Counted from the first letter of the stretch, positions 1 through 13,496 are shown. The stretch: 64,000 nucleotides of DNA from Siccibacter turicensis LMG 23730 (GCF_000463155.2 NZ_AWFZ01000042.1:297547-361546); one strand, 5' to 3'. Made by a program: numbers and translations. The notes: generated from the letters alone by a model not told the origin.

Positions 1-33
1 AAAATCCACGCCGGAGCGTGGATTTTTGTTTTG
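1..33. terminator. Bidirectional terminator downstream of ychF
   Basis: An 8-bp stem (ATCCACGC/GCGTGGAT) around a CGGA loop is followed by a T-rich run on the + strand and preceded by an A run at the window edge. It can therefore stop transcripts from both sides. On the - strand it lies about 50 bases past the ychF stop codon. Confidence 0.75.
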
Positions 34-79
34 TCAGCCGGGATAAGACGTTGTGGTATTCCGTGAGCCAGGCGAGTGC

Positions 80-1171
80 TTAGACGTTGAACAGGAAGTT
101 CATCACGTCGCCATCTTTGACGATGTAGTCTTTGCCTTCTGCGCGCATCTTGCCCGCTTCTTTGGCACCCTGTTCGCCTTTGTAGGTGATGAAATCTTCA
201 TAGGCGATGGTTTGGGCGCGGATAAAGCCTTTTTCGAAGTCGGTATGGATCTTACCGGCCGCCTGCGGAGCGGTAGCGCCGACCGGGATGGTCCAGGCGC
301 GTACTTCTTTCACGCCGGCGGTGAAGTAGGTTTGCAGGTTCAGCAGCTCGTAACCGGCGCGGATCACGCGGTTCAGACCTGGCTCTTCGAGGCCCAGCTC
401 AGCCATAAACTCGTCGCGATCGGCATCGTCCAGCTCGGCGATGTCAGATTCTACGGCGGCGCACACGGCGACCACCACCGAACCCTCTTTGGCGGCAATT
501 TCACGCACCTGATCCAGATACGGGTTGTTTTCGAAGCCGTCTTCGTTGACGTTAGCGATGTACATGGTCGGCTTCAGCGTCAGGAAGCTCAGGTAGCGGA
601 TAGCCGCTTTGTCTTCGTCAGTCAGCGGCAGGGCGCGCAGCATGCCGGCGTTTTCCAGGTGCGGCAGGCATTTTTCCAGCGCGGCCAGTTCAGCTTTCGC
701 GTCTTTGTCGCCGCCTTTGGCTTTCTTCTGCACGCGATGAATCGCGCGCTCGCAGGTGTCGAGGTCGGAGAGCGCCAGCTCGGTATTGATAACGTCAATA
801 TCTTCAGCCGGATCGACTTTGTTGTTCACGTGGATGATGTTGTCGTTCTCAAAGCAGCGCACCACGTGGCCGATCGCTTCGGTCTCACGGATATTGGTCA
901 GGAACTGGTTGCCCAGGCCTTCGCCTTTGGAGGCGCCTTTTACCAGGCCCGCGATATCCACGAACTCCATCGTGGTCGGCAGGATACGCTGCGGTTTTAC
1001 GATTTCAGCCAGCTTATCCAGACGCGGGTCCGGCATCGGCACCACGCCGGTGTTCGGCTCAATGGTACAGAACGGGAAGTTCGCCGCTTCAATACCTGCT
1101 TTGGTGAGCGCGTTGAACAGGGTAGATTTACCCACGTTAGGTAAGCCAACGATACCGCATTTAAATCCCAT
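80..1171 (-). CDS. ychF: Redox-responsive ATPase YchF
   Basis: Obg-family P-loop NTPase of 363 residues, the family's usual length. The P-loop GLPNVGKS is at residues 9-16. The base-specificity motif is NVNE rather than NKxD, the change that makes YchF prefer ATP to GTP. Cys35, the redox-sensing cysteine known from E. coli YchF, is present in NFPFC. A TGS domain forms the C-terminus. The start has AGGTG upstream at workable spacing. It lies 137 bases after pth on the same strand, as in E. coli. Known role: ribosome-associated ATPase that dampens oxidative-stress defence. Confidence 0.97.
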   Translation of the reverse strand: MGFKCGIVGLPNVGKSTLFNALTKAGIEAANFPFCTIEPNTGVVPMPDPRLDKLAEIVKPQRILPTTMEFVDIAGLVKGASKGEGLGNQFLTNIRETEAIGHVVRCFENDNIIHVNNKVDPAEDIDVINTELALSDLDTCERAIHRVQKKAKGGDKDAKAELAALEKCLPHLENAGMLRALPLTDEDKAAIRYLSFLTLKPTMYIANVNEDGFENNPYLDQVREIAAKEGSVVVAVCAAVESDIAELDDADRDEFMAELGLEEPGLNRVIRAGYELLNLQTYFTAGVKEVRAWTIPVGATAPQAAGKIHTDFEKGFIRAQTIAYEDFITYKGEQGAKEAGKMRAEGKDYIVKDGDVMNFLFNV

Positions 1172-1308
1172 GGTTTACATCACCTTAATAACTTGTTAAT
1201 CAAAGAGTTAGGGTTAACTCATCGATATAAATAACGACTTTGCCCGCTATTATACACGCAACTTCGCCCGGACGGGGGGAAATCCCGGCCCGGCAGGGGA
1301 AAAGTCGC

Positions 1309-1893
1309 TTACTGTGCCTTAAAGGCGTGCAGGCGGTTAGTGGCTTTGGTGAGCCCGTCAGCCAGCCAGACTTCCGTGCAGCGCGCCGCCTCGTCTACCG
1401 CGTCATCAATAAGCGTCTGCTCTGAGGTCGGCGGTTTACCCAGCACAAAGCCCACGACTTTGTTTTTATCGCCCGGATGACCAATCCCGATGCGCAGGCG
1501 GTGAAAGTTCGGGTTATTGCCGAGCTTGCTGATGATATCTTTCAGGCCATTGTGGCCGCCGTGCCCGCCGCCGAGTTTGAACTTCGCCACGCCCGGTGGC
1601 AGGTCGAGCTCGTCATGGGCGACCAGAATCTCATCCGGCGCGATGCGGTAGAACGTGGCCATGGCCGCCACGGCTTTGCCGCTCAGGTTCATAAAGGTGG
1701 TTGGCACCAGCAGGCGCACGTCGTTGCCCGCCAGCGTCAGGCGCGAGGTGTAGCCAAAAAATTTCGACTCCTCTTTGAGCGGCGCGCGGTGGCGCTCCGC
1801 CAGCAGGTCCACGTACCAGGCGCCGGCGTTGTGGCGGGTGGCTGCGTATTCGGCACCCGGGTTGGCAAGGCCAACAATCAGCTTAATCGTCAT
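1309..1893 (-). CDS. pth: Peptidyl-tRNA hydrolase
   Basis: 194 residues, equal to E. coli Pth. The enzyme cleaves the ester bond of peptidyl-tRNA released from stalled ribosomes in the cytosol and is essential in E. coli. The catalytic His is in TRHNAGAW (residue 21 counting Met), with the conserved Asn residues of GLANPG and FMNLSG and the Asp of HDELDLPPG. The frame stays open 31 codons further upstream, but the ATG at 1893 follows AGGAAGAG and matches the conserved [13 protein letters not shown] start. It probably forms an operon with ychF. Confidence 0.97.
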   Translation of the reverse strand: MTIKLIVGLANPGAEYAATRHNAGAWYVDLLAERHRAPLKEESKFFGYTSRLTLAGNDVRLLVPTTFMNLSGKAVAAMATFYRIAPDEILVAHDELDLPPGVAKFKLGGGHGGHNGLKDIISKLGNNPNFHRLRIGIGHPGDKNKVVGFVLGKPPTSEQTLIDDAVDEAARCTEVWLADGLTKATNRLHAFKAQ

Positions 1894-2063
1894 TACTCTC
1901 TTCCTGAACCACGCATTTTGCCGCGTAGTGTACTTTGCGGCTGGCAGGATGACAAAGCGCGCGACACTTTTGGCCGGATAAACCAATAATTGCTGCCATG
2001 AATCATTCGAATATCATGTAATTCATCAACTTATTTGTAAACTTTTGTCCGTTGGCGGTGAAT

Positions 2064-2110
2064 AAATGTGATCGATCCCGCATCGGGTATCCATACGCAT
2101 TGCCTATACT
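2064..2110 (+). promoter_or_regulatory. Candidate CRP-dependent promoter of ychH
   Basis: TGTGA-N6-CCGCA (2067-2082) resembles a CRP site with one good half. A TATACT -10 box lies at 2105-2110. Placing +1 near 2117 puts the CRP centre at about -42, the class II position. No good -35 box is visible, which fits activator dependence. ychH is known to be CRP-controlled in E. coli. Confidence 0.5.
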
Positions 2111-2165
2111 TTACCCATCACGAATGGGGATATTCTCCATCATACGAAAGATCCGGAGGTAACAG

Positions 2166-2438
2166 ATGAAACGCAAAAACGCTTCGTTGCTCGGTAACTT
2201 TCTCATGGGGTTAGGGCTGGTGGTAATGGTAGTGGGTGTTGGGTACTCCATCCTGAACCAGCTGCCGCAGCTCGATCTGCCACAGTATTTCGCACATGGC
2301 GCGGTGCTTAGCATCTTCGTCGGGGCCGTTTTGTGGCTGGCCGGCGCGCGCGTCGGCGGACATGAACAGGTCTGCGATCGCTACTGGTGGGTACGCCACT
2401 ATGACAAACGCTGCCGCCGCAACCAGCATCACAGCTAG
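2166..2438 (+). CDS. ychH: Stress-induced inner-membrane protein YchH
   Basis: 90 residues with two predicted membrane helices (about 10-30 and 43-63) and a basic tail rich in His and Arg. The core, including GARVGGHEQVCDRYWWVRHY, is nearly identical to E. coli YchH (DUF2583). E. coli YchH is induced by stress and affects biofilm; its biochemical role is unknown. AGGAGG lies seven bases before the ATG. It is monocistronic, with its own terminator. Its pth neighbour on the left is conserved, but the gene on the right differs from E. coli. Confidence 0.93.
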   Translation: MKRKNASLLGNFLMGLGLVVMVVGVGYSILNQLPQLDLPQYFAHGAVLSIFVGAVLWLAGARVGGHEQVCDRYWWVRHYDKRCRRNQHHS

Positions 2439-2458
2439 CCTCAGATTCTGCCCGATAC

Positions 2459-2488
2459 AACGGCTCCCGACAGGGGGCCGTTTTTTTT
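2459..2488 (+). terminator. Rho-independent terminator of ychH
   Basis: The stem AACGGC-CCC/GGG-GCCGTT, with small internal mismatches and a GACA loop, is followed by eight T residues (2481-2488). Confidence 0.85.
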
Positions 2489-2498
2489 AGTAAGATGC

Positions 2499-2529
2499 TT
2501 GACCCTGACGTAACGTCAGGCTTCAGAGT
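2499..2529 (+). promoter_or_regulatory. MerR-type promoter/operator of the downstream regulator
   Basis: TTGACC (-35, 2499-2504) and CAGAGT (weak -10, 2524-2529) are 19 bp apart, the over-long spacing typical of MerR-activated promoters. The spacer holds a perfect palindrome with 8-bp arms, CCTGACGT-A-ACGTCAGG (2504-2520). It lies 27 bases before the regulator's ATG, which suggests autoregulation. Confidence 0.65.
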
Positions 2530-2555
2530 GGCGGGCAGCAGAAGAGGAGAGACCG

Positions 2556-3599
2556 ATGTTACTTCAGACCGGGGAGCTGGCCAGGCACGCAGGCGTGACG
2601 GTGCGGACCCTGCATCACTACGAAAAAATCGGTTTGCTCCTGCCTTCTGCGCGCAGCGATGCGGGCTATCGGTTATACAGCCAGCGCGATGTTCAGCGCC
2701 TGTATGCCATTCAGGCGCTCACGCGCATGGGATTAAGCCTGGCGGAGGTGCGCGAGATGCTGGAGAGCGGCATGCTCTCCCTGGGGCAGGTCATCGACAG
2801 ACAGATGACCATGCTGCGCGAGCAGATTGACCAGGCGCAACGGCTTCATGCGCGCCTGGCAACGCTGCGAAGCGGACTGCAAACCGGGGATGAGCCCGAT
2901 CTCCAGACGTGGCTCACGACACTTGAGATGATGACAATGTTTGATAAATGGTTTTCCCCCGATGAACTGACCCAACTGCCGTTTGCCCGTCAGGATCCGC
3001 TCCGCCAGCAGGCGTGGCGCGATCTTGTCGCAGAGGCAACGGATCTGCTGGCCCGCGACGTGGCCCCGGAGGCGCCGGAAGCCCAGGCGCTGGCGACGTG
3101 CTGGATGGAAACGCTGGAGCGCGATACCGCCGGCGATCCGGCGTTTCTCACCCGGCTCAATGCCATGCACCATGCGGAACCGGAGATGCAGCGCCAGACC
3201 GGCATCACGCCCGCGATCCTCGATTTCATTACCCGGGCCTTTGCCGAAAGCAAGCTGGCAATCTACCAGCGCTATCTTACGCCGGAGGAGTTTGCCTGGA
3301 CGCGCGCGCACTATTTCGATCGCATGATGGAGTGGCCGCCGCTGGTGGCGAGGCTTAACGAGGCGGTACGCAGCGAGGCATCGCCGCAGGGGGAAGAGGG
3401 GCAAGCCATCGCGGCGGCGTGGCTCACGCTGTTCAGCTCCTTTGCGGGAACCGATCCGCGTACACAGATGAAGTTTCGTCAGGCGATGGCCGAGGAGCCT
3501 CATCTGAGCAAAGGCACCTGGATGACGGCGCCGATGCTGGCCTGGCTGCAGCAGGCCATCGGTACGCTGATGCAGGCGAACGGGCCTGCATCGCGTTAA
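2556..3599 (+). CDS. MerR-family regulator with TipAS-like effector domain
   Basis: 347 residues. Residues 1-70 form a MerR winged helix-turn-helix ([20 protein letters not shown] and [13 protein letters not shown]). A coiled coil follows at about 75-125. The long remainder resembles the TipAS ligand-binding fold that traps small molecules or thiopeptides in other MerR proteins. No cysteine pair for metal binding is seen, so a drug or metabolite effector is more likely than a metal; this is inference. AGAGGAGAG precedes the ATG. E. coli has no gene between ychH and dauA, so this is an accessory insertion. The target may be only its own promoter or unlinked genes. Confidence 0.8.
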   Translation: MLLQTGELARHAGVTVRTLHHYEKIGLLLPSARSDAGYRLYSQRDVQRLYAIQALTRMGLSLAEVREMLESGMLSLGQVIDRQMTMLREQIDQAQRLHARLATLRSGLQTGDEPDLQTWLTTLEMMTMFDKWFSPDELTQLPFARQDPLRQQAWRDLVAEATDLLARDVAPEAPEAQALATCWMETLERDTAGDPAFLTRLNAMHHAEPEMQRQTGITPAILDFITRAFAESKLAIYQRYLTPEEFAWTRAHYFDRMMEWPPLVARLNEAVRSEASPQGEEGQAIAAAWLTLFSSFAGTDPRTQMKFRQAMAEEPHLSKGTWMTAPMLAWLQQAIGTLMQANGPASR

Positions 3600-3602
3600 C
3601 CG

Positions 3603-5279
3603 TTACGCCGCAAGGGCGTGGGATAAATCAGGATAAAACGTCAGGCGGCCTGGAATCGGCTGAATACCGGCCCGGGCCAGGGTGCGCAGCGGCTGGAACT
3701 CCACGTTGCAGATGCGCAATTCGCACCCGGCCGGCAGCTTCTCAATCACGCGGGTAAAGGCATCCAGCCCGCCCGCGTCAAGCACCGGCACCGCATCCCA
3801 CTGCAGGATAATTACCCGCTTCTGCTGGGCCATCTCCAGCAGCTCACTGAAGATGCGATCCGCCGCGGCGAAAAACAGCGGCCCGGTAACGCGCAGCGCG
3901 GCAACGTCAGGTTCTACGCTAACCGGCAGCGCCACCAGGGTGGTCATCCGCGCGATGCGCCGCATAAACAGCAGCGAGGCCAGCACGATCCCGACGCTGA
4001 TGGCGACCACCATGTCGAACAGCACCGTCAGGGACATGCAGAGCAGCATCACGATGATGTCGTCCTTCGGCGCGCGACGCAGCAGCGCCACCACTTTATG
4101 CGCCTCGCTCATGTTCCAGGCCACCACCAGCAGCAGCGCTGCCATGGCCGAGAGCGGCAGCCACGAGAGCAGCGGCGCCAGCGCCAGCAGTGCCAGCAGC
4201 ACCAGCAGGGCGTGGATCAGGGCTGATACCGGCGAGGTGGCCCCGGCGCGCACGTTGGCGGCCGAGCGGGCAATGGCGGCCGTAGCGGTAATGCCGCCGA
4301 AGAACGGCGCCACCATATTCCCGATCCCCTGGCCCAGCAGTTCGCTGTTCGCGTTATGGCGCGTGCCGGTCATGCCGTCGAGCACAACGGCGCACAGCAG
4401 GGACTCAATCGCGCCGAGCATCGCCATGGAAAAGGCCGCCGGCAGCAGGGCGGTCAGGCTATCCCAGCTCAGGGTGAAGGCCGGGCCGGAGAGGTGCCAG
4501 GGCAGGGCAAACTGCGGCAGCAGCTGCGGAATACCGTTCCCCTGGCTGCCGTCAGCCAGAAGGTAGTGAAAACGCGAACCGATGGTGGCGACTTCGCTGC
4601 CGGTGAGCATCACCAGCGCCATCACGCCGCATCCGGCCAGCAGCGCGGGAAGGTGTCCCGGCAGGCGAATGCCCAGACGCGGCCAGAGGATCAGCACCGC
4701 CAGCGTCACGATGCCGACCAGCGCATCGCCCATGTGGGCTGTGGGCAGCGCGCCGACCAGCGCCGCCACTTTCGGCAGGTAGTGCTCCGGCACCTGGGCC
4801 AGCTCCAGCCCGAAGAAATCCTTAATCTGCATGGTGGCGATGGTAATACCGATCCCGGAGGTAAAGCCCAGCGTCACCGGCAGCGGAATGTACTCGATAA
4901 GCCGCCCGAAGCGGGCCAGACCGAACAGCACCAGAAATACCCCGGACATCAGGGTCGCAACCAGCAGACCCGCCAGACCAAACTGCTGGGACACCGGGTA
5001 GAGAATGACCACGAACGCGGCGGTCGGGCCGGAGACGCTGTAGCGCGAGCCGCCGCTTAATGCGATAACGATGCCCGCTACCGCGGCGGTGTAGAGGCCG
5101 TACTGGGGCGGTACGCCGCTGGCAATCGCCAGCGCCATTGCCAGGGGGATCGCAATAATGCCGACCGTGATACCGGCGACCGCGTCGCGGCTCAGGCGGG
5201 AAAGGGTATATTTTTCACGCCAGCAGGCGTCAATCAGGGCGCGAAAGGGCAGTGTCTGAGAGAAAGTTGAACGTTTCAC
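3603..5279 (-). CDS. dauA: C4-dicarboxylate transporter DauA (SLC26/SulP family)
   Basis: 558 residues: a SulP membrane domain of about 12-14 helices (residues 30-425), then a cytoplasmic STAS domain (about 435-550; [18 protein letters not shown]). Close to E. coli DauA (YchM), which imports succinate and related C4-dicarboxylates aerobically at acidic pH and influences DctA. The start is GTG at 5279 with GGA upstream. The N-terminus aligns with E. coli from [10 protein letters not shown] onward. Its 3' end lies three bases from the convergent MerR-type gene, with no clear terminator in between. Confidence 0.94.
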   Translation of the reverse strand: MKRSTFSQTLPFRALIDACWREKYTLSRLSRDAVAGITVGIIAIPLAMALAIASGVPPQYGLYTAAVAGIVIALSGGSRYSVSGPTAAFVVILYPVSQQFGLAGLLVATLMSGVFLVLFGLARFGRLIEYIPLPVTLGFTSGIGITIATMQIKDFFGLELAQVPEHYLPKVAALVGALPTAHMGDALVGIVTLAVLILWPRLGIRLPGHLPALLAGCGVMALVMLTGSEVATIGSRFHYLLADGSQGNGIPQLLPQFALPWHLSGPAFTLSWDSLTALLPAAFSMAMLGAIESLLCAVVLDGMTGTRHNANSELLGQGIGNMVAPFFGGITATAAIARSAANVRAGATSPVSALIHALLVLLALLALAPLLSWLPLSAMAALLLVVAWNMSEAHKVVALLRRAPKDDIIVMLLCMSLTVLFDMVVAISVGIVLASLLFMRRIARMTTLVALPVSVEPDVAALRVTGPLFFAAADRIFSELLEMAQQKRVIILQWDAVPVLDAGGLDAFTRVIEKLPAGCELRICNVEFQPLRTLARAGIQPIPGRLTFYPDLSHALAA

Positions 5280-5359
5280 TATAAATCATCCGTGAGCGCA
5301 TCATCTGTTTCATCTGGTACAGATGAAGGTAACATAGATCATACAAAAGCAACGGATCA

Positions 5360-5386
5360 TAAAAAAACCCGCCGGAGCGGGTCTTT
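5360..5386 (-). terminator. Rho-independent terminator of prs
   Basis: On the - strand, GACCCGC-TCCG-GCGGGTT runs into seven T residues, 14 bases after the prs stop codon. Confidence 0.85.
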
Positions 5387-5399
5387 AAGCGCAGTCCGA

Positions 5400-6386
<987 letters not shown>

Positions 6387-6473
6387 TTACCGTAAAATGC
6401 GCGAGCGGGGTAACGCTTCATCCAGGCGGTGTAATAAAGAGCGCGATGCAACGTCTGAAACAGGGTGACGTTG

Positions 6474-7343
6474 TCACCGGAGCTCAGCGTGCCCGGAAAT
6501 GGCATGTTGTAGTGGAGAAATATTCATTCCGCGCGCTACAAAACCCTGTAACCACTCCGGGGCTTGCTCAAGCACCCGACGGGCGGCGGATTCGGTGTCA
6601 AATTCAGCAAACACACAAGCTCCTGTGCCGGTCAGGCGCGACGGCGCGTATTCTAACAGCCAGGAAAGCGCGGCATCAACCTCACGAAAACGTTTTCTTG
6701 CGATAACCTCACAATCGTTGCCAAATTCACAATTTAATAACGTTTCGATTGACCTGACCGGGGTAGCGCGCGGCAGGTCCGGGTCGTTAAAAATAAGCGG
6801 GGTGGGAATGCTCACGCCGGGATGCGCCACCAGATACCACTTCTCCGGCGGATCCACCGGCGTCAGAAGCTCGCCAACGCCCTCGGCAAACGCCCCGTGG
6901 CCGCGCACAAATACCGGCACGTCGGCACCCAGCCGCAGCCCAAACGTGGCCAGCTCGTTGGTGGTGAAGCCGCACTGCCACAGCTGGTTAAGCGCTACCA
7001 GCACCGTAGCGGCATTGGATGAACCGCCGCCAAGACCACCGCCCATCGGCAGACGCTTCTCGACGCCGATATCGGCTCCCCAGCTGGCGGTTGTCAGACC
7101 ACGCACGCGGCCTTCGGACAGCAGCAGGCGGGCGGCACGGATAATCAGATTGTCCTCCTGCGCCACGCCGTCCACCGGGGTTACCAGCCGCAGCTCGCCA
7201 TCGCTGCGTGGGGTAATGGCGATCTCGTCGCCGTAATCAAGAAACTGAAACAGCGTCTGCAGGTTGTGGTACCCGTCCGCGCGCCGCCCGGTGATATAGA
7301 GAAACAGGTTCAGTTTTGCCGGAGAGGGCCAGCGACTCATCAT
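6474..7343 (-). CDS. ispE: 4-diphosphocytidyl-2-C-methyl-D-erythritol kinase
   Basis: GHMP-family kinase of 289 residues (E. coli 283), fourth step of the non-mevalonate isoprenoid pathway. Substrate-binding [20 protein letters not shown] is at the N-terminus and the ATP loop [15 protein letters not shown] is in the middle. The start ATG (7341-7343) overlaps the lolB stop in an ATGA arrangement, which implies translational coupling; a second ATG follows at once. The tail beyond SPLQHAI is a few residues longer than in E. coli. Confidence 0.96.
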   Translation of the reverse strand: MMSRWPSPAKLNLFLYITGRRADGYHNLQTLFQFLDYGDEIAITPRSDGELRLVTPVDGVAQEDNLIIRAARLLLSEGRVRGLTTASWGADIGVEKRLPMGGGLGGGSSNAATVLVALNQLWQCGFTTNELATFGLRLGADVPVFVRGHGAFAEGVGELLTPVDPPEKWYLVAHPGVSIPTPLIFNDPDLPRATPVRSIETLLNCEFGNDCEVIARKRFREVDAALSWLLEYAPSRLTGTGACVFAEFDTESAARRVLEQAPEWLQGFVARGMNISPLQHAISGHAELR

Positions 7344-7963
7344 TTCACGTTCCAGCTGTCCATTTTCAGCTTGATGCGCAAGTTATCCTGACGCAGTTCC
7401 ATATTGGACGGCAGGGCCGGACGCATCTCGGTGTTGTAGTCGCTGTAGACCACCTTCCAGTCTTTGCCGTTCTGGCTGTAGTTCACTTCGCTCAGACGAT
7501 AGTTGCTGTCGAGCTTATAGTCGGTGGCATCGCCGGGCAGGCCCAGCATCCACTGGCGCAGGCTGTTGATCGGGATCGGCATGCCGGTCAGTTTGCCAAT
7601 CATCTCTTCGGCATCGATCGCGGTGTAACGTTGACCTTTATTGTCCACCAGTTGAACGTGGCCCGGTGCGGCATCCAGCTGCAGTTCGGTGCTGCCAAGC
7701 GGGTTGGTCAGCAGCAGGCGGTAGCGCTCCGGGGAGGTCTGCTGCCAGAAGAAGCGGGCGTAGACTTTTTGCTTATCGGAGAGGAAGGCGAACGCGCCGC
7801 GGGTGTCGTACTGGGAAATACGCGCCACTTCAGCCTGGTGCTGACGCCACTGCGGGCTGTCCGGGCTGGTGCCTGGGCCTTTCGGGGCGGTGGTGGTACA
7901 GGCGGTCAGCACAAGCGTTGCCAGCGGCAACAGGCGTAGCAGTCGAATATCAGCGATGGTCAT
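7340..7963 (-). CDS. lolB: Outer-membrane lipoprotein receptor LolB
   Basis: Accepts lipoproteins from periplasmic LolA and inserts them in the outer membrane. It has 207 residues as in E. coli. The lipoprotein signal peptide ends in LVLTAC with the lipidated Cys at residue 22; the next residue is Thr, not Asp, so it is sorted to the outer membrane. The frame is open 15 codons upstream; the ATG at 7963 gives the conserved N-terminus. Divergent from hemA across about 200 bases, as in E. coli. Confidence 0.95.
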   Translation of the reverse strand: MTIADIRLLRLLPLATLVLTACTTTAPKGPGTSPDSPQWRQHQAEVARISQYDTRGAFAFLSDKQKVYARFFWQQTSPERYRLLLTNPLGSTELQLDAAPGHVQLVDNKGQRYTAIDAEEMIGKLTGMPIPINSLRQWMLGLPGDATDYKLDSNYRLSEVNYSQNGKDWKVVYSDYNTEMRPALPSNMELRQDNLRIKLKMDSWNVK

Positions 7964-8091
7964 AATGACGGCAAATCCTTGAAAAACGTTGCGGTTGTAA
8001 CCTTTCATGCTAGCGCCCGCCTGGTCGGGCGTCTATGTTCTCGTTGTCCTAAATCATAAAATTAACTATTACTCCAAAAGGGGTGATTCCC

Positions 8092-8120
8092 TTTTCTTGA
8101 TTCCTGGCATCCTGTATGAT
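8092..8120 (+). promoter_or_regulatory. Candidate hemA promoter
   Basis: A TATGAT -10 box is at 8115-8120, with only a weak TTTTCT at 17-bp spacing. It lies 44 bases before the hemA ATG, in the position of the proximal E. coli hemA promoter. Confidence 0.4.
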
Positions 8121-8163
8121 GCCCCGGTCTAACCATATCAACGCTGGTACTATTCCCGCTCAC

Positions 8164-9420
8164 ATGACCCTTTTAGCGCTCGGCATCAACCACAAAACGG
8201 CTCCTGTCTCGCTGCGAGAACGCGTTACGTTTTCGCCGGACACGCTCGACCAGGCGCTGGAAAGCCTGCAGGCGCTGCCGATGGTGCAGGGCGGGGTGGT
8301 GCTGTCGACCTGCAACCGTACCGAGCTTTATCTCAGCGTTGAAGAGCAGGACAACCTCCATGACCGCCTGGTGCGCTGGCTGTGCGATTTCCACAATCTC
8401 GATGAAGAAGATGTGCGCAACAGCCTCTACTGGCACCACGACAATGACGCTGTCAGTCACCTGATGCGCGTCGCCAGCGGTCTGGATTCACTGGTGCTGG
8501 GCGAGCCGCAGATTCTGGGCCAGGTCAAAAAAGCCTATGCCGATTCGCAGCGCGGCCATGCCGGGGCCAGCGAGCTGGAACGCATGTTCCAGAAGTCCTT
8601 CTCCGTCGCCAAGCGCGTGCGTACCGAAACCGACATCGGGGCCAGTGCGGTCTCGGTGGCGTTTGCTGCCTGCACCCTGGCGCGCCAGATCTTCGAATCC
8701 CTCTCTACCGTGACCGTGATGCTGGTCGGCGCCGGTGAAACCATCGAGCTTGCCGCCCGCCATCTGCGCGAGCACAACGTCAAGAAAATGATTATCGCCA
8801 ACCGCACCCGCGAGCGCGCTCAGCGTCTGGCGGATGAAGTGGGGGCCGATGTGATCGGCCTGGCGGAGATTGACGAGCGTCTGAAAGACGCGGATATCAT
8901 TATCAGTTCCACCGCCAGCCCGCTGCCGATCATTGGTAAAGGGATGGTGGAGCGCGCCCTGAAAGCGCGCCGTAACCAGCCCATGCTGCTGGTGGACATC
9001 GCCGTGCCGCGCGATGTTGAGCCCGAGGTCGGCAAGCTGACCAGCGCTTATCTCTACAGCGTGGACGATCTGCAGGCCATCATTTCCCATAACCTCGCCC
9101 AGCGTAAAGCCGCTGCCATTCAGGCAGAGAGCATTGTTGCGCAGGAAGCGAGCGAGTTTATGGCCTGGGTTCGCGCCCAGAGCGCCAGCGACACCATCCG
9201 CGAATACCGCGGCCAGGCGAGTATGGTGCAGGAAGAATTAACGGCCAAAGCGCTGGCGGCCCTGCAACAGGGCGGCGATGCGGAATCTATTATGCAGGAT
9301 CTGGCGCGCAAACTGACCAACCGCCTGATCCATGCTCCAACCAAAGCTCTTCAGCAGGCCGCTCGCGACGGCGATGACGAACGCCTGCACATTCTGCGCA
9401 ACAGCCTCGGGCTGGATTAG
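8164..9420 (+). CDS. hemA: Glutamyl-tRNA reductase
   Basis: Reduces Glu-tRNA(Glu) to glutamate 1-semialdehyde with NADPH, the first and regulated step of tetrapyrrole synthesis. It has 418 residues as in E. coli. The nucleophile Cys50 lies in [12 protein letters not shown], the NADPH site is VLVGAGE-like ([11 protein letters not shown]), and an extended C-terminal dimerisation domain follows. The frame is open 16 codons upstream, but [11 protein letters not shown] is the conserved start and the region that makes HemA a Lon/ClpAP substrate. Haem made here serves the NarI cytochrome; sirohaem for NasB comes from the same pathway. Confidence 0.97.
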   Translation: MTLLALGINHKTAPVSLRERVTFSPDTLDQALESLQALPMVQGGVVLSTCNRTELYLSVEEQDNLHDRLVRWLCDFHNLDEEDVRNSLYWHHDNDAVSHLMRVASGLDSLVLGEPQILGQVKKAYADSQRGHAGASELERMFQKSFSVAKRVRTETDIGASAVSVAFAACTLARQIFESLSTVTVMLVGAGETIELAARHLREHNVKKMIIANRTRERAQRLADEVGADVIGLAEIDERLKDADIIISSTASPLPIIGKGMVERALKARRNQPMLLVDIAVPRDVEPEVGKLTSAYLYSVDDLQAIISHNLAQRKAAAIQAESIVAQEASEFMAWVRAQSASDTIREYRGQASMVQEELTAKALAALQQGGDAESIMQDLARKLTNRLIHAPTKALQQAARDGDDERLHILRNSLGLD

Positions 9421-9464
9421 CACGTTCCCACTTTCATACTAATAACAAGGGTGATTTACCGCCT

Positions 9465-10547
9465 ATGAAGCCTTCTATCGTTGCCAAACTGGAAGCCTTG
9501 CAGGAACGCCATGAAGAAGTTCAGGCTCTGCTGGGCGATGCCGCCACCATTGCCGATCAGGACCGTTTCCGTGCGCTCTCGCGTGAATACGCGCAGCTAA
9601 GCGACGTCTCGGCCTGCTTCCTGCAGTGGCGTCAGAACCAGGAAGACATCGACACCGCGCAGATGCTGCTCGACGATCCGGAGATGCGCGACATGGCGCA
9701 GGAAGAACTGCGCGACGCGAAAGAGAAAAGCGAAGCCCTGGAGCAGCAGCTGCAGGTGCTGCTTCTGCCTAAGGATCCGGACGACGAGCGTAACGCCTTT
9801 ATTGAAGTGCGCGCCGGTACCGGCGGTGACGAAGCGGCGCTGTTTGCCGGCGATCTGTTCCGCATGTACAGCCGCTATGCCGAATCGCGCCGCTGGCGCG
9901 TTGAGATCATGAGCGCCAACGAGGGCGAGCACGGCGGGTATAAAGAAGTGATCGCCAAAATCAGCGGCGAAGGCGTGTATGGTCGTCTGAAGTTTGAATC
10001 CGGCGGGCACCGCGTGCAGCGCGTGCCGGCCACCGAATCACAGGGCCGTATCCACACCTCTGCCTGTACCGTTGCGCTGATGCCGGAGCTGCCGGAAGCG
10101 GAGCTACCGGACATCAACCCGGCGGATCTGCGGATCGATACCTTCCGCTCCTCGGGTGCGGGTGGTCAGCACGTTAACACCACCGACTCCGCAATCCGTA
10201 TTACCCACCTGCCGACCGGCATCGTGGTGGAGTGTCAGGACGAGCGTTCCCAGCATAAAAACAAAGCCAAAGCGCTGGCGGTGCTGGGCGCACGCATTCG
10301 CGCCGCGGAAGTTGCCAAGCGCCAGCAGGAAGAGGCCTCCACCCGTCGAAACCTGCTCGGCAGCGGCGATCGCAGCGATCGCAACCGCACCTACAACTTC
10401 CCGCAGGGCCGCGTCACCGATCACCGCATCAACCTGACGCTCTACCGTCTGGATGAGGTGATGGAAGGCAAGCTGGATATGCTGATTGAGCCGATTGTGC
10501 AGGAACATCAGGCAGACCTGCTGGCCGCGCTGTCCGATCAGGAATAA
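9465..10547 (+). CDS. prfA: Peptide chain release factor 1
   Basis: Class I release factor for UAA and UAG, 360 residues as in E. coli. The codon-reading tripeptide PAT is at residues 188-190 and the catalytic GGQ at 233-235 (GAGGQHVN); the Gln is the methylation target of PrmC, encoded directly downstream. Its stop codon shares one base with the prmC ATG (TAATG), so the two are translationally coupled. Confidence 0.98.
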   Translation: MKPSIVAKLEALQERHEEVQALLGDAATIADQDRFRALSREYAQLSDVSACFLQWRQNQEDIDTAQMLLDDPEMRDMAQEELRDAKEKSEALEQQLQVLLLPKDPDDERNAFIEVRAGTGGDEAALFAGDLFRMYSRYAESRRWRVEIMSANEGEHGGYKEVIAKISGEGVYGRLKFESGGHRVQRVPATESQGRIHTSACTVALMPELPEAELPDINPADLRIDTFRSSGAGGQHVNTTDSAIRITHLPTGIVVECQDERSQHKNKAKALAVLGARIRAAEVAKRQQEEASTRRNLLGSGDRSDRNRTYNFPQGRVTDHRINLTLYRLDEVMEGKLDMLIEPIVQEHQADLLAALSDQE

Positions 10548-11398
10548 TGGACTACCAGGGCTGGCTTACCTCGGCGGTTGCCGCGCTGCAAGGCGGCGAC
10601 AGCCCGAAGCGCGATGCGGAAATCCTGCTGGGCTTTGTTACCGGCGCCTCGCGCACCTTTATTCTCGCTTTCGGGGAAACCGAACTCGAGCCCGACCAAC
10701 TGACGCAGCTCGATGCTCTGCTGGCCCGCCGCGTAGCCGGCGAGCCGGTGGCGCACCTGACCGGTATGCGTGAGTTCTGGTCGCTGCCGCTGTGCGTTTC
10801 TCCCGCCACGCTTATCCCACGTCCTGATACCGAATGCCTGGTTGAACAGGCGCTGGCGCGTCTGCCCGCCGGGCCGTGCCGCATCCTGGATGCCGGCACC
10901 GGCACCGGGGCGATTGCCCTTGCGCTGGCATCCGAGCGCCCGGATTGCAGCGTCACCGGCGTGGACCGCGTACCGGAGGCGGTGGCACTGGCGCAGCGGA
11001 ATGCGCAGAATTTGCACATCTCCAACGTCGAGTTTCTGCAAAGTGACTGGTTTCACGCACTTTTTTCCCGTCGTTTTGATATGATCGTCAGCAATCCGCC
11101 CTATATCGATGCGCAGGATCCCCATCTGCAGCAGGGCGATGTACGCTTTGAGCCGCTCAGCGCCCTGGTCGCTGACCAGCACGGCCTTGGGGATCTGGCG
11201 CGTCTGGTCGATGAGGCGCGGGCGTATCTGCTTCCCGGCGGCTGGCTGCTGCTGGAGCACGGGTGGCAGCAGGGCGATGCGGTACGGCAGCTGCTGCAGC
11301 GTGCCGGGTATACGCAGGTGCTCACCTGCCGCGACTACGGCGGCAACGAGCGGCTTAGCGTCGGGCAGTGGCCCGACAACAAGGAGTCTGTGTCATGA
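10547..11398 (+). CDS. prmC: Release factor glutamine methyltransferase
   Basis: Transfers a methyl group from SAM to the Gln of the GGQ motif in RF1 and RF2. 283 residues. SAM-binding LDAGTGTGAIAL is at 114-125 and the catalytic NPPY at 183-186. It overlaps prfA by one base and sirB2 by four (ATGA), giving a tightly packed hemA-prfA-prmC-sirB2-sirB1-kdsA unit. The C-terminal few residues after LSVGQWPDNK differ from E. coli and extend the protein slightly. Confidence 0.97.
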   Translation: MDYQGWLTSAVAALQGGDSPKRDAEILLGFVTGASRTFILAFGETELEPDQLTQLDALLARRVAGEPVAHLTGMREFWSLPLCVSPATLIPRPDTECLVEQALARLPAGPCRILDAGTGTGAIALALASERPDCSVTGVDRVPEAVALAQRNAQNLHISNVEFLQSDWFHALFSRRFDMIVSNPPYIDAQDPHLQQGDVRFEPLSALVADQHGLGDLARLVDEARAYLLPGGWLLLEHGWQQGDAVRQLLQRAGYTQVLTCRDYGGNERLSVGQWPDNKESVS

Positions 11399-11784
11399 CG
11401 ACATTTTTAACCGTGAAATATCTGCATATCGCCACGGTGGCGATTTCCGTCAGTCTGTTTGTGCTGCGCTACTGGTGGCAGTACCGTGCTTCGCCGCTGC
11501 GCCTGCAGCGCTGGGTGCGCATTGTGCCGCACGTCAACGACACGCTGCTGCTGCTGACCGGCATCGTGCTGATGATCTGGACGCGCTACTATCCGTTCAC
11601 CGCACATGGCGCATGGCTGACGGAGAAGCTATTTGGCGTTATCATCTACATCGTTTTAGGTTTTATTGCGCTTGGCAAAGGCAAACGCCGCCAGCAAACG
11701 CGCTGGTTCGCTTTCCTGTTGGCGCTGGTGATGGTTTACATCATCCTTAAACTCGCCATCACGCAAATACCGTTACTGGGGTAA
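11395..11784 (+). CDS. sirB2: SirB2-family inner-membrane protein
   Basis: 129 residues with four predicted membrane helices, the last two separated by a basic loop (GKGKRRQQTRW). It matches the SirB2 family (E. coli YchQ), whose molecular role is unknown; Salmonella work linked the locus to invasion-gene regulation. The ATG at 11395 overlaps the prmC stop as ATGA. It is followed by sirB1 after three bases. Confidence 0.9.
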   Translation: MTTFLTVKYLHIATVAISVSLFVLRYWWQYRASPLRLQRWVRIVPHVNDTLLLLTGIVLMIWTRYYPFTAHGAWLTEKLFGVIIYIVLGFIALGKGKRRQQTRWFAFLLALVMVYIILKLAITQIPLLG

Positions 11785-11787
11785 GTA

Positions 11788-13483
<1,696 letters not shown>

Positions 13484-13496
13484 TTGACCCTCGTAC

